64,000 bases of DNA, taken from the NCBI GenBank assembly GCA_020002185.1, contig CM034534.1:12887810-12951809 (forward strand), written 5' to 3'. Origin of the DNA: Paraescarpia echinospica (lineage: Eukaryota > Annelida > Polychaeta > Sabellida > Siboglinidae). The notes under the pieces were generated by a model that made no database searches, was not told the origin of the DNA, and saw only the letters and a list, made by a program, of their open reading frames with translations. Each line of letters opens with the position of its first letter. Position 1 is the first letter of the stretch. Positions 1 to 10,855 of the stretch are shown here, piece by piece. The position numbers and the translations under genes were made by a program.

Positions 1-837
1 AAAACCTGTCCATAATGGTCATCGTCGGGACTGCGAAAAATTACCGTTATAGGCAGGTTGCCGTTATGGAGTTTCATGACTTGGATACTCACAGTATTAT
101 GAATGGTTAAGTTGATGTTCGCTAGTTGGGGTTCTCGTGAACAATACAAACCTAGAGTTAACAATAATATTAAATAGTACATTACACAACTTGCTTTTTT
201 ATCTTTTGGGCCATGATAAATCAATCACAACCTTCAAGTAAAGGCGAAGAGAAAAAGCTTTGATGTCCAAAAGGAAACATGAGGGTGTGAACAAGTGCAA
301 GGAAGTGGAGGCCCAGATTTGCTCAGGGGATTATCAATACAATTTGAGCTACCAGCCATTGTCATATTTACCTAGGCAATCTCTTCATCTACCCCAAGCC
401 ACCTAGGTAAATATTACAACTGCCCACTTCCATCTGTGGCTACATGCTCATGGCTTCTCTGAGCTCACTTTAGATATCAATGCTGATTGTACTCCTCTTT
501 GCTGGAGTAAAAGAGCCACATAGCAGCTGCAACAAGCTGATGATGACACAGGTGACTCGATTGCAATTAGATAGATAGATAGCCTACACACAATGACACT
601 GCCCAGATGATGTTTTATTCAGGGAAATTATGGATTCCCTTTGACTTGCCCACAGGCAGCAGGTTGACTATGAATGGTTCGGTCCAAATTAATTGACTGT
701 TATAAGCAATTTATAGATCACCATTATGGACAGGTAGTGGGCAGTGCAAACTAATAGGAAGTCATTTGGAACTTTCAAAAGTGATCGTTATATCCAGGTT
801 GTCATTATGAACAAACACTAAGACAGGTTTCACTGTA
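1..837. repeat. Probable DNA-transposon remnant (end block)
   Basis: Related blocks occur at 1-70 and 700-837, each combining 'CCTGTCCATAATGG'-like and 'CAGGTTG(C/T)C(A/G)TTATG'-like words. The right edge reads GGTTTCACTGTA, followed by TA-like flank. This resembles the termini of pogo/mariner-type non-autonomous elements, which often end in CAGTGAAACC. No transposase is visible. The class assignment is inference; the repeat nature is only modestly supported. Confidence 0.3.
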
Positions 838-1189
838 GAAGTATTACATTGCACAATATTTATTTTTATCTGTATTTTATGTTATATTTATTGAAATAGT
901 ATCTTAGCTTAGTTATTTTAAAATATAATGTACTGTAAAGCTCCATAAACAATTATGCATCTGGTACTGCAGCAAATGAAATATATCATTATCTGTATCC
1001 AGACTCTCCGGTCATTACCTTTGACCCTTGTGCCCTCTCAACCTACCCAGCATCCCAACAACAGCGCCAACACCCTGGGAAAGTTCCATTATGCAACATT
1101 AGCAGATGATAAAACCAAAGCATATTGAGTTTTCGACAGATTATGCAACACATATTTGCTTGAGTACCCCACTGACTTGTAGCTCTCAC

Positions 1190-1271
1190 CTGGGCTGTGC
1201 GAAGTCCATACTGGGTAAACATAGCTTCGTACAGGGCCATTAGTCCACTCTGGCCGGCCGCTGCACAGGCC
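1190..1271 (-). CDS. ALDH18A1: P5CS (ALDH18A1) internal exon, glutamate-5-kinase domain
   Basis: 82-bp exon bounded by acceptor CTCCCTCCCAG and donor CAG|GTGAGA. It starts with the last base of an Arg codon and then gives 27 codons, including [20 protein letters not shown]. This is the very conserved segment of the N-terminal glutamate-5-kinase half of delta-1-pyrroline-5-carboxylate synthase. The mitochondrial bifunctional enzyme phosphorylates glutamate and reduces glutamyl phosphate in proline and ornithine synthesis. Later kinase exons and the whole gamma-glutamyl-phosphate reductase half are not found in 1-1189 and must lie further left. Confidence 0.9.
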
Positions 1272-2636
1272 CTGGGAGGGAGAATATCCTAGAGCAAGTA
1301 ATCCCCAGTATTAGATACGAAGACACTCCCGAGGACCGTTTCACCAAGATAAAGAGTTCATTAGAAAGTCCATCTTTAAACAGAATCTGTTGTTAAATTT
1401 AAGGTTTTTCAAAGTGCAAAAGATGCAGTTGTAACATTGACAGCAACATGTCCATGAGACACTGGTGTAAGTGTCCCGTTGAAGTGTCCCGTTGATATAG
1501 ACAGTACTTTCAGTATATACAATCACTGCTAAGGAGCAAAATCTATATTAAAGAGTGAAATCAGACTTATGAACTCATAGGAATGTCAGTCAAACGGTGC
1601 CCAGTATATACCGGGGTACGTGAACTCGTCCATGAGATGACACATTGTAGAGGTTACATTTGGGCTATGAGCTGTCTCAATAGGAACACTGCAGTCAGTT
1701 ATTAATTTAACGGTCAATGGTGACATGTTGTTTAAAAATAATAATAAAACTTTATTTTGACACCGTCACGTCCGGGTCGGCTGCCCCGTTCACGGGTGTG
1801 TACAAGCATATTAAATTCTAAATAGCCTGAAATTATAGTTAGTCCAGGTAAAGTGATGAAGTAGTAATAATATAGAATAATAACGATACGCTGTAAGACA
1901 TGTTAAAACTGTACAGAATGTTCCCCTGTGTATATTACTTTAAATAGATATTTACACAGCTTTAAACTGCATTCATTAAAAGTATTATTAAATATGTGAA
2001 ATATGAAAAACTCTAATACCTTGTTTATTAATACATAATAATATGACAACAAGACTGATACAAGTATACATAACTATGCATGCACAAAAAGATTTACACA
2101 CATGTATACACACATCTAAATATGTATGCCTTTGTATGTAGATGTGTATGTGTACACATTTGCATGTACATGCATGTACAGAAATGCACACACTCGCACA
2201 TGTAAAACACACATAAATGTGCACACACACACGCACACACGCACTCACACACACACACACACACACACAAACATATATAAATGTATGCATGCATGCATGC
2301 AAATCATAGTCTTTGTTCAATAATTTTTTTATATTTCCACAAAGCAAGCAAATACCATATAGTATCCAATAGAAGTCCAATGCCTCTGAAAGTGGACCAT
2401 GCACATTTATTACTGAAGTAACAAATTTTATCCCCAAAAATGTTATATCCTTTTAAAAGAGGCACACTTCTACTGAATACTTTATTGTATTAGAGGTGCC
2501 AAGCGTTATTTGCATCAAGATGATCAAAGTACACTTATCTCTCTAAGTAACCAAACAGAAGTTATCTACCCTGTTTACATTCTACTCTGCCCCTTCGTCC
2601 TATGTTATCTCTCTCTAGTCAGTACCAACGAGTTAT
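1272..2636 (-). other. P5CS intron sequence, no gene seen
   Basis: Lies between P5CS exons. It holds an AT-rich stretch with a generic 'aataaaactttatttt' word near 1744, and a (CA)n microsatellite at 2218-2270. I looked for the short missing exon (matching the segment between QTLS and RACAAAG of the enzyme) and did not find it here. Confidence 0.6.
2218..2270. repeat. (CA)n microsatellite
   Basis: Imperfect CA/CG dinucleotide run ending in about 11 perfect CA units. It lies in a P5CS intron and produces spurious Cys/Val- or His/Thr-rich reading frames. Confidence 0.95.
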
Positions 2637-3636
2637 NNNNNNNNNNNNNNNNNNNNNNNNNNNNNNNNNNNNNNNNNNNNNNNNNNNNNNNNNNNNNNNN
2701 NNNNNNNNNNNNNNNNNNNNNNNNNNNNNNNNNNNNNNNNNNNNNNNNNNNNNNNNNNNNNNNNNNNNNNNNNNNNNNNNNNNNNNNNNNNNNNNNNNNN
2801 NNNNNNNNNNNNNNNNNNNNNNNNNNNNNNNNNNNNNNNNNNNNNNNNNNNNNNNNNNNNNNNNNNNNNNNNNNNNNNNNNNNNNNNNNNNNNNNNNNNN
2901 NNNNNNNNNNNNNNNNNNNNNNNNNNNNNNNNNNNNNNNNNNNNNNNNNNNNNNNNNNNNNNNNNNNNNNNNNNNNNNNNNNNNNNNNNNNNNNNNNNNN
3001 NNNNNNNNNNNNNNNNNNNNNNNNNNNNNNNNNNNNNNNNNNNNNNNNNNNNNNNNNNNNNNNNNNNNNNNNNNNNNNNNNNNNNNNNNNNNNNNNNNNN
3101 NNNNNNNNNNNNNNNNNNNNNNNNNNNNNNNNNNNNNNNNNNNNNNNNNNNNNNNNNNNNNNNNNNNNNNNNNNNNNNNNNNNNNNNNNNNNNNNNNNNN
3201 NNNNNNNNNNNNNNNNNNNNNNNNNNNNNNNNNNNNNNNNNNNNNNNNNNNNNNNNNNNNNNNNNNNNNNNNNNNNNNNNNNNNNNNNNNNNNNNNNNNN
3301 NNNNNNNNNNNNNNNNNNNNNNNNNNNNNNNNNNNNNNNNNNNNNNNNNNNNNNNNNNNNNNNNNNNNNNNNNNNNNNNNNNNNNNNNNNNNNNNNNNNN
3401 NNNNNNNNNNNNNNNNNNNNNNNNNNNNNNNNNNNNNNNNNNNNNNNNNNNNNNNNNNNNNNNNNNNNNNNNNNNNNNNNNNNNNNNNNNNNNNNNNNNN
3501 NNNNNNNNNNNNNNNNNNNNNNNNNNNNNNNNNNNNNNNNNNNNNNNNNNNNNNNNNNNNNNNNNNNNNNNNNNNNNNNNNNNNNNNNNNNNNNNNNNNN
3601 NNNNNNNNNNNNNNNNNNNNNNNNNNNNNNNNNNNN
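2637..3636. other. Assembly gap, 1000 N
   Basis: Exactly 1000 N, the usual placeholder for a scaffold gap of unknown size. It lies inside the P5CS gene and is the likeliest place for the exon missing between 1271 and 4481. A GA-rich microsatellite forms its right edge, which probably caused the assembly break. Confidence 0.98.
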
Positions 3637-4070
3637 GAGAGAGAGAGAGAGAGGGAGAGAGAGGGAGAGAGAGGGAGAGAGAGGGAGAGAGAAGGAGAAA
3701 GAGGGATGTGAGAGAGTAGCTAATTTAATATGCATTTGTTCACAAGAAAACCATAGGAATGTCAGTAGCACATATGCATGCACTTATAAACATCAACAAA
3801 TTTCTTTCAGGCTGTTTCTGCCATTTAATGTTATTTTTGACATATTTTGTAATGTCTTTAAAGGCATTGAAATATCACTAAACAATATAAAATTAAGTTA
3901 AGAGAGAGGGAAAGAGAGAGAGAGAGAGAGGGAGGGAAACAGAGAGAGGGAAGGATAGATAGAGGGACGGAGGGAGAGGGGAGAGAGGGAGAGAGAGGAA
4001 ACAGAGAGAGAGAGAGACAGAGAGAAGGAGACGGAGCGGGAGATCGAGAGGGAGAGGGGGGGAGAGAATA
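3637..4070. repeat. GA-rich microsatellites at gap edge
   Basis: (GAGAGG)n-type runs at 3637-3704 and 3901-4066, separated by 185 bp that is repeated at 4926-5115. Purine-rich on the plus strand. Long Ser/Leu frames on the minus strand are artefacts of this. Confidence 0.9.
3714..3898 (+). repeat. Intronic direct repeat, copy 1
   Basis: About 185 bp beginning 'agtagctaatttaatatgc' and ending 'atcactaaacaatataaa'. It matches 4926-5115 closely, including 'aagaaaaccataggaatgtc' and 'tattttgtaatgtctttaaa'. Both copies lie in P5CS introns. No protein family is recognised in it. Confidence 0.8.
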
Positions 4071-4480
4071 GGAAAACCATAAACTACATTATTTCCCCCA
4101 GAATGGACCCATTTATAAACTATCCTACCCATGAGACAACAAACCAAGGTCAACTGCCATCATTATTACAGTATTTTAATCTTACATTTGTACGAGCGCT
4201 GTCCTCTGTAAATAAAAAAACAAATAACACTAAATATACTTCTGGTTTTTTTTTAAATGCACCACCAAATGATACGTCAGAGGCCAATGGTCCAAGGAAG
4301 TGAATGACCATAGAAAGAGGCACGTCGACATCGGCGCCTGGGAGAAGATACATTTACAATGCTCCAAAATTACTACAGAGATATTTCTAAATGGGTCCTT
4401 TCGGGGAGAAAGCAAATTAGTAAATGTGGCACCTCCGCGGTATAGGGATTGTAAACCAAATCTCTCCCTGCCTTTGGCAC

Positions 4481-4615
4481 CTCTCCCCTGGTAGATAGCG
4501 TCTGTCGCATGCTCATTGACATCACAATCTCCTGTCGCAGCTTCTGTTTGCCGAACGCCACCGCGCCGCTTGTCACCAGCATCACCTGACGACCCTCGTG
4601 CTGCAGCTCCGCCAC
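4481..4615 (-). CDS. ALDH18A1: P5CS (ALDH18A1) exon with kinase [10 protein letters not shown] motif
   Basis: 45 codons beginning after acceptor TCTCTCGTAG. It encodes [10 protein letters not shown] then [19 protein letters not shown] and MRQTLS. The SGAVAFGK stretch is the conserved glycine-rich substrate/nucleotide loop of glutamate-5-kinase in P5CS. The upstream side joins in frame to the exon at 5556-5740. The downstream donor is uncertain: GAG|GTGCCA at 4480/4481 gives an odd tail S-T-R-G-E where the family has a Gln/Asn-containing loop, so the true donor could be a few bases earlier. Confidence 0.9.
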
Positions 4616-4925
4616 CTACGAGAGACAGCAGCGTAATCTAGTGACATCACAATGCCCCCTGGTGGGGTGAGTTTTTAAGGGAGCTTTTCCATTCGTTTTT
4701 TATCGTAAAATCATATTATACAGAATGAAGTATATCTGTATTAAAATTTAGGTGGCTAAGGCGGCTACATCATCTGTCAGCATCTGTTGATTTGTTAACT
4801 TTTTCTTCATAGAACATTAGATGTTGCTTTAATGTGTGACGTGTGTACTAAAAAGTTTACATTCGTTGAAAGGTTTGTGCAGAAATACACTACTAGCCTT
4901 AGATGTGGTGAAATATGTATGAAAC

Positions 4926-5115
4926 AGTAGCTAACTTAATATGCACTTGTTCACAAGAAAACCATAGGAATGTCAGTAACACATATGCACTTGTAAATAT
5001 CAATCAATTTCTTTCAGGGTGTTTCTCGAAATGAAATAAATACCATTTTGAGGTTAGTTTTGATATATTTTGTAATGTCTTTAAAGGCAATGAAATAGCA
5101 CTAAACAACCTAAAA
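4926..5115 (+). repeat. Intronic direct repeat, copy 2
   Basis: Second copy of the 3714-3898 block, about 1.2 kb further on in the neighbouring P5CS intron. It carries a small insertion (aaatgaaataaataccattttg region) relative to copy 1. Confidence 0.8.
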
Positions 5116-5129
5116 AAGTTATTTTTGAT

Positions 5130-5517
5130 CTAGAATATAAATCGACAACATTTAGAGCTGATCCAGGGGTTCTGAAGGAAGATGCATCAGGCGAATCCTG
5201 AGAATACGTTGGGAGCAGCACGTGATAAAAAAGAACATCCCGGAACGCACCAACGTCAACAACAACGAATATGAAGTGAAACGAAGGAGGTGGAGATGGC
5301 TTGGCCATGTTCTCCGCATGGACAGAAACTGCCTACAACACACTGCTCTAAAATGGATACCACCTCGATAACGAAAAGGAGACAGACCACAGGGCACCTG
5401 GAAAAGAACCGTAGAAAAAATGAAGCTGGCAGAGAAGACCTGGCATGAACTGAGCTGGCTCGCACAAGACCTTCTGTGTGAAGAACATTTGTTGATGCCT
5501 TATACTCCTGTGTGAGT
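5130..5517 (+). mobile_element. LINE 3' fragment (RTE/L1-like ORF2 C-terminus) in a P5CS intron
   Basis: Plus-strand reading gives R-R-I-L-R-I-R-W-E-Q-H-V, then [17 protein letters not shown] and [20 protein letters not shown]. This is the usual C-terminal tail after the reverse transcriptase in RTE-like 'endonuclease-reverse transcriptase' proteins. It is antisense to P5CS and interrupted by at least one stop (PPR* before KGDRPQ). Only the 3' end is present, as expected of 5'-truncated LINE insertion. Confidence 0.75.
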
Positions 5518-5555
5518 GAAGAGGACAGGCAAAGCAAGCTTGGTAAACAAACTAC

Positions 5556-5740
5556 CTGTTCAACGATGGATGCAAGGCGACCCAGAGCAAGACCACACTC
5601 ATCTTCCCTGGTGATCACTGCACTGCCCAGCTTCACTACGATGCGACGGGCATTCTTCAGATCATCCCTTTGTTCTGCGGCCTTCATCAGGTATTGGGGC
5701 ATCGTTCCCAGGGCTCTCTCTGGGTGAAATGACTTCAAGG
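5556..5740 (-). CDS. ALDH18A1: P5CS (ALDH18A1) exon, start of glutamate-5-kinase domain
   Basis: 185-bp exon between acceptor TTTTCGCCACAG and donor GAACAG|GTAGTT. It encodes 61 full codons, including [17 protein letters not shown] and [24 protein letters not shown] is the N-terminal phosphate-binding motif of the amino-acid-kinase fold. Two leading bases join the single G left by the upstream exon to make an Ala codon. Downstream it joins in frame to 4481-4615. Strong similarity to animal P5CS; no frame damage seen. Confidence 0.92.
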
Positions 5741-6722
5741 CTGTGGCGAAAATGAGAACGATTCTGTGGTAAAATTTATTCTTTTCAAGATGATTTTAAT
5801 AATACTTTCCTTGGTAATTAATCAATGCACTCACAGTTAATTAAACAAGTTTTTATTAACAGTTATCCTTATCATGATTTAAAAAAAATCATTATTAAAC
5901 TGATTTAAGTAGTTAACCAATGCATTTGAGCAATACCAAAAATATTTGTTTTCATCATTTTAAAGTGTATTTTTAAAAATTGTTTATTAAAAAACACTAG
6001 GTTATTAAATTAATTCAAACAAATGTCAATAAATCAGTAGTTGTATAAAAATATCCCCTTTTAACAGGTCTTTTGAAAACAAGATCAATTACGTAAAAAA
6101 TATAAAATTTATTCTTAGCAAGATAATTTTAATAATAAGTTTTTCAGTAGTTAATCAGTGCATTCACAAATAAAAATTAGCTAAAAAAAGTTGTTATATA
6201 GTTGATTTATTAATAAAAAACAATAAAATAAACAAGTTAATAATTAATTAAAACAAAAATCAATAAGGTCGTATAATAGTCTTCCATTTTAACATTGTCG
6301 TGGAACATTGAATCGTCATTGAAGAACTGTGATATTGTGAAGGTATTTTTTACAATTTAGGTACACATAATCTTATTCATATATTTAAATAGTTACATTT
6401 TTGTATCGATTGAAGACCTATAGTTTAAATTCGATACATGCTGTTTAAGAAAGCATGATCTGTCAAATTAAATTTAACTTCATAAGAAAATTCATACTTA
6501 AATGTTAAAAGCTGTATGAAAAAATAATAAAATCAAATAATACTATTCATATTCTGGTGAATAAAATACAATATTTCAAAATTTGTGTAAATTTCTTATA
6601 ATGACCCTTAACAAATAATGGCAGTTAAAATGTGCATTAGTTTATTAAAGAAACCAAAAATATTGTTCAGTTAAGAACACATTTTTATTATAATAGCAAT
6701 GAAAGGTTGAACCTGGTATTAC

Positions 6723-6876
6723 CGTTATGTATGTCTGAGTATTTCAGGCGATCATGCCCAAAATAGCCGTTATTCCGTGACGCGATGTGCATATATCGTA
6801 TGTAAGCCTCTCTGTAACTCTTCAGTTGTAGAGTTAAATTTGAACACTTCTTGCACAGGGACAGTGCCATTTTTAT
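6723..6876 (-). CDS. ALDH18A1: P5CS first coding exon with presumed mitochondrial presequence
   Basis: Acceptor CTGTTTTTCAG precedes ATAAAAATGG; the ATG is at 6868-6870 with an acceptable Kozak context. It encodes 49 codons starting MALSLCKKCSNLTLQLKSYR and ends AACG|GTAATA, leaving phase 1 that fits the next exon exactly. The N-terminus is Arg/Lys/Ser-rich with few acidic residues before residue 40, as expected of a mitochondrial import signal. That role is inferred. An upstream non-coding exon is implied by the acceptor but was not located. Confidence 0.75.
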
Positions 6877-7164
6877 CTGAAAAACAGAAGATCTGAAATG
6901 TAGAATCCAAAACTTGTCAGTGTAGGTGTGGCTAACATGACTACTGTTATGTTACTGAGGCTATCCAGAAACCTGCATTTGCATGCATGCGTCATGGAGG
7001 ATGCAAAACCCCTCCCCCCGAAGTTCACCAAAAACCCCACCTTGAGGCTCTAAATACTTGGAGCTAATCCTATCTCCAGCAAGCCTAACCTAAAACATTG
7101 GAGGGCTCAACCCCCAAGCTCCCTCCCCTCGGTTCCGATGCCTATGAATATAAAGAGCTTCACC

Positions 7165-8010
7165 ACTTTGCCACTTACCTTACCTTAGCTTACCTATCCT
7201 CTTCGGGCTTTGTGGCCCATAAGGCTGCTGTGCAACTCCGCCATCTTGCCCTGTCAACAGCTATGTGTCTTGCTTTGCTCCAAGTTGTCCATCCCAGTTG
7301 GTTTCATTCGTTTTCCACTGGTTCTCCATGTTGTTTTTGGCCGACCAACTTTTCTTGTTCCTTCCGTCATCCATGTCAGTGCAGTCAGGCTGTGGTTGTA
7401 GTCCTTCTTTCTCAGCACATGCACGATCCAATTCCACCTTCTTCTCTGTACTTCTGTGCTGATCTTCCCTTCTGCTGTTATATTGTCAATGTGTTTGTTC
7501 AAAATCACTACTGGCCATCTAATTTTTAAAATTGAATTGGAAGATGTAAAGATTTTGTTGTCGCTTTTGCTTACTTTCCATGTTTCACATCCATACAGTA
7601 ACACTGATTTGACCAGAGGATTGTATAATCTGAGTTTAGTTCTTAATGTGTATATATTTGAGCTCCATATCTGCTTGAGTTTCATGAATGATGTCCTTGC
7701 TTTCCATTTCTGTTGATAATACCATCACCCCCTCCTCCTTGCTTGCCGACGTTTGTGCCCAGGTATGTACATTTCTCTACTCATTCAGTTGTTGGTCATC
7801 AATCTGTATTCTGTTGTTGCTTTTGCTGTTTATCCTCAGTACTTCAGTTTTTTTTTAATTGATTTTAGGTCAGTTTTTTATGCAAATGCATTCATCTTTG
7901 TTGCCTTTGCTTGCATGTGTCTGTAACTTGATCACATAAGCACAATGTCATCTGCGAAGTCCAAGTGCTCAAGTTTTCCTCCATCTGATCCCTGCATTGC
8001 TTTCTTTAGT
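7165..8010 (-). mobile_element. LINE fragment (RTE-like RT C-terminal half)
   Basis: Minus-strand frames give L-E-H-L-D-FADDIVLM near 7930-7975 (the RT catalytic YADD-type motif), then NPLVKSVLLYGCETWKVS and QRRRWNWIVHVLRKKDYNHS and R-K-V-G-R-P-K-T-T-W (7254-7685). That order is typical of RTE-like ORF2 downstream of the palm domain. It is 5'-truncated within RT, with several frame breaks between 7690 and 7960. Related in layout to the fragments at 5130-5517 and 23813-26800. Confidence 0.8.
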
Positions 8011-9459
8011 CATTTGTTATATGTGTGTAATTTATTTTATGAGAAGACTCACACCCTAAGTCATTTATATTTTCAGTTATATCGCTGCACCTGATAATTC
8101 TTAAAAGGTCATAGTCTGTTCCTAGTTTTTCATTTATTAATTAATATAATGTTCTTAAGACTACACTAACTATGTTGAAGTTATACTGTCCGCCAAGTTG
8201 TGTTTAGTAAGTCTGTAACAACGGTCGCAATTTGAAAGCACGACCACAGGTGCATGTTCAAATAGTAAACAAAACATCCAGTTTCAAAATAGGCTTTATT
8301 AGCAATACGGCCAAGTCGGGCTGAGTTAACTGCTAACTGCAGACTTGTAGTTAGAAATTACTACACTCACTAATTCCGGGTGGATGAATAGACTATGTCC
8401 CTTTAAAGGACATGAACAATCACATTAGATGATTTTATTCAAAAGCCTATATTGTGTTAATCATAAGTGTCATGAGTTGGCGCCTCTCCAAAAGCGAACA
8501 GTGTCAACTATAGTCAGAAATACACAGAAAGAAGAAACTCTTTAAAAAATGCAAACAGACAGATCCATATATATAAGCTAAAATAAAGCAATTGCCACAG
8601 CAAGGGAAAACAGGTTAACTGACTAACCATATAATAAAAAGAAGGTACACTTAACACAAACACAATCTATAAATATGAATACATCTTGATGCCATTCATA
8701 ATTTCATATCGACAATCTGCCCATATGAAATGATGCTATGCCCATGCAATAGTAATTATGTGTCATATTTACTGACAGTGACAATATAAACAGCCGCTTT
8801 TGTTCATATATATTATATATGACATTCCAAACTGCATGGTTTAATTAAACGTAACAAAACTGTGCATTTTTTCCCCTTTCACACAATTGAATAGACTGAC
8901 TCTATGACTAGTGATTGGAAGGAGATCCATACCTTCCTGCATCTGTACTGCACCTCCTGTCTGCATCCACTCACAGAGTAATGATGAAGGAGTTGTAGGT
9001 ATGGCCTTACCCAAGTGTGTCCAAGGTAGTGATATCAAGATATCAATTAGCTGTATATCAATATGTGTCTTGACGTATAGTAATTTTGTTGTGTAACTAA
9101 CAAATATTTGTCCTTCCGTGAACAAAATGTCAACATGTCACAAAAAATGTTGCAATAAGTAAAAAATAATATCTTTATGACACTCTGACACCCCTGTGAA
9201 ATTTGAACTGATCAGATAGGCAATAAACCTATCAGTCTGCTTCCACCCTACACACACCCCACCCCACACCAACCCTCTCCAGGCACCCCTCCCCACTGCA
9301 GCCCACCCCTGATGATGACATCAGAGACTCTAAACACACAAGACCATAGCATAGGGATTACCAGTACAGTTTATAATTGGCTTCCTTTCCTTCAGTTGCA
9401 ACAGCCACAGAGCAAAGATATGGAAATTTACACATCAATAATAACAATGTTCTTGAAGT
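8011..9459. other. AT-rich DNA, no gene recognised
   Basis: No conserved reading frame, splice-consistent exon or RNA gene seen. Reading frames at 8841-9125 are short, and translation gives no family signature. Poly-C/A rich stretch at 9240-9310. Confidence 0.5.
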
Positions 9460-10855
9460 GAAGTTGAAGTGATGTTTATTTGTTTAGATCATCAAATGTA
9501 CATACATAGTTAAATGACAGTTTGTACACATTTTACATGCCCTTGATGATCCAGGGAGGCCTGCACTAAGACCTGAGAGATTGCTATATATATATATATA
9601 TATATATCCCTATGACTGCATATGGTGCATTAGTCATTATTGCTGTTTGACTAGAGTGCACACATATAAAAATGATGAGTTGCAATTTGTATCAAAAGTA
9701 TGGTAGTACTGGTACTAACAAAAACTTATACTACTACTATTACACGTAGTGGGAATACAATTTTTTGCATATGAATACGTGTTAATAAAATGTAAATCAT
9801 CATAAATAAATTATCATTATTACAATATAATAATTACAAAAGAGAATTTTTTTTAAACAGAAACAAAATAATAGTAAAGGTACAATTAAAATCTAGATGT
9901 GAAAAATAATACATTAGTTCCAGATTTTTCATTTGCAGACTTGAGGAACTTCAATACCGATTGTTTGATAATACGTGGGTTGGTAGTATTTATGCATAGG
10001 ACCTACATACATATACATACATACATATAAATAAATAAATCAAAGTATTATATAGCGCCCAATCAATTAAAATTGCCCTCGGGCGCTTTACATACATGCA
10101 CACGTATATAATAGTATTATACATTAAAAAAAAAAATGCTAACTAAGAAATAAATATGTAAAAAATATACCATTACCTTAAATATAATTATTTTAAAAAA
10201 AGAGAGATCATTAAAAAAACGTATATATATATATACATACACACATAAAAAAAACGTATATATATATATACATACACACATATACATATATATGCATAGT
10301 GGTGGTATTACAGAGTGATATTCATTATAATATAATATTACGTAGTTTTAATTAACACAGTTGATCATGATAATGATTACAAGGGCATACCAAAAATCAC
10401 CATACATTTCAGCTTCAGCTGTCATATTCTGTTTGCAGATGTAGCAGTTACTAATATTACATATTGTGTCATATTAACTTATGATATATTTTTTCGGAGG
10501 AATTTATAAAGCCTTGATATGAGTGGGTGTTAATTTTCTCCATGACAATTTGTGGAAGAAAGTTTTCTTGAAATAATTGTGATACAGTCTGATACATAGG
10601 CAGCAATATATTGTATTAGTTTGTTTAATTTGGATGTTACAGTCGTAGTTTTGGGATAAATTATTTATGGTATCGGTAAAACGTTGGGGTGCTTTTTTGT
10701 CTTGATGGCCTATAACTCTATTTGATACATTTTCATTAGCAATGAACATGTCTTTAAATAATTCTGGAACGGTTCCATTTTTATATCATTTACAAGAAAA
10801 AGTCCAGTGAATCTACGTTGGCGAAAATCTAGTAAACTCTTACTTTAACAACAAT
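9460..10855. repeat. Simple-repeat-rich AT DNA with a 'GGGCGCTTTACA' dispersed word
   Basis: Contains (TA)n at 9584-9607 and a TA/CA block at 10220-10290. At 10045-10095 the words 'tatatagcgcccaat' and 'gggcgctttacat' are the same type as in the SINE-like block at 27695-28012. No coding signal. Confidence 0.5.

Noticed and set aside
2510..3901. Long open frames spanning the first N run
   Set aside because: They are open only because N codons are not stops; both ends are unrelated microsatellite or intron DNA.
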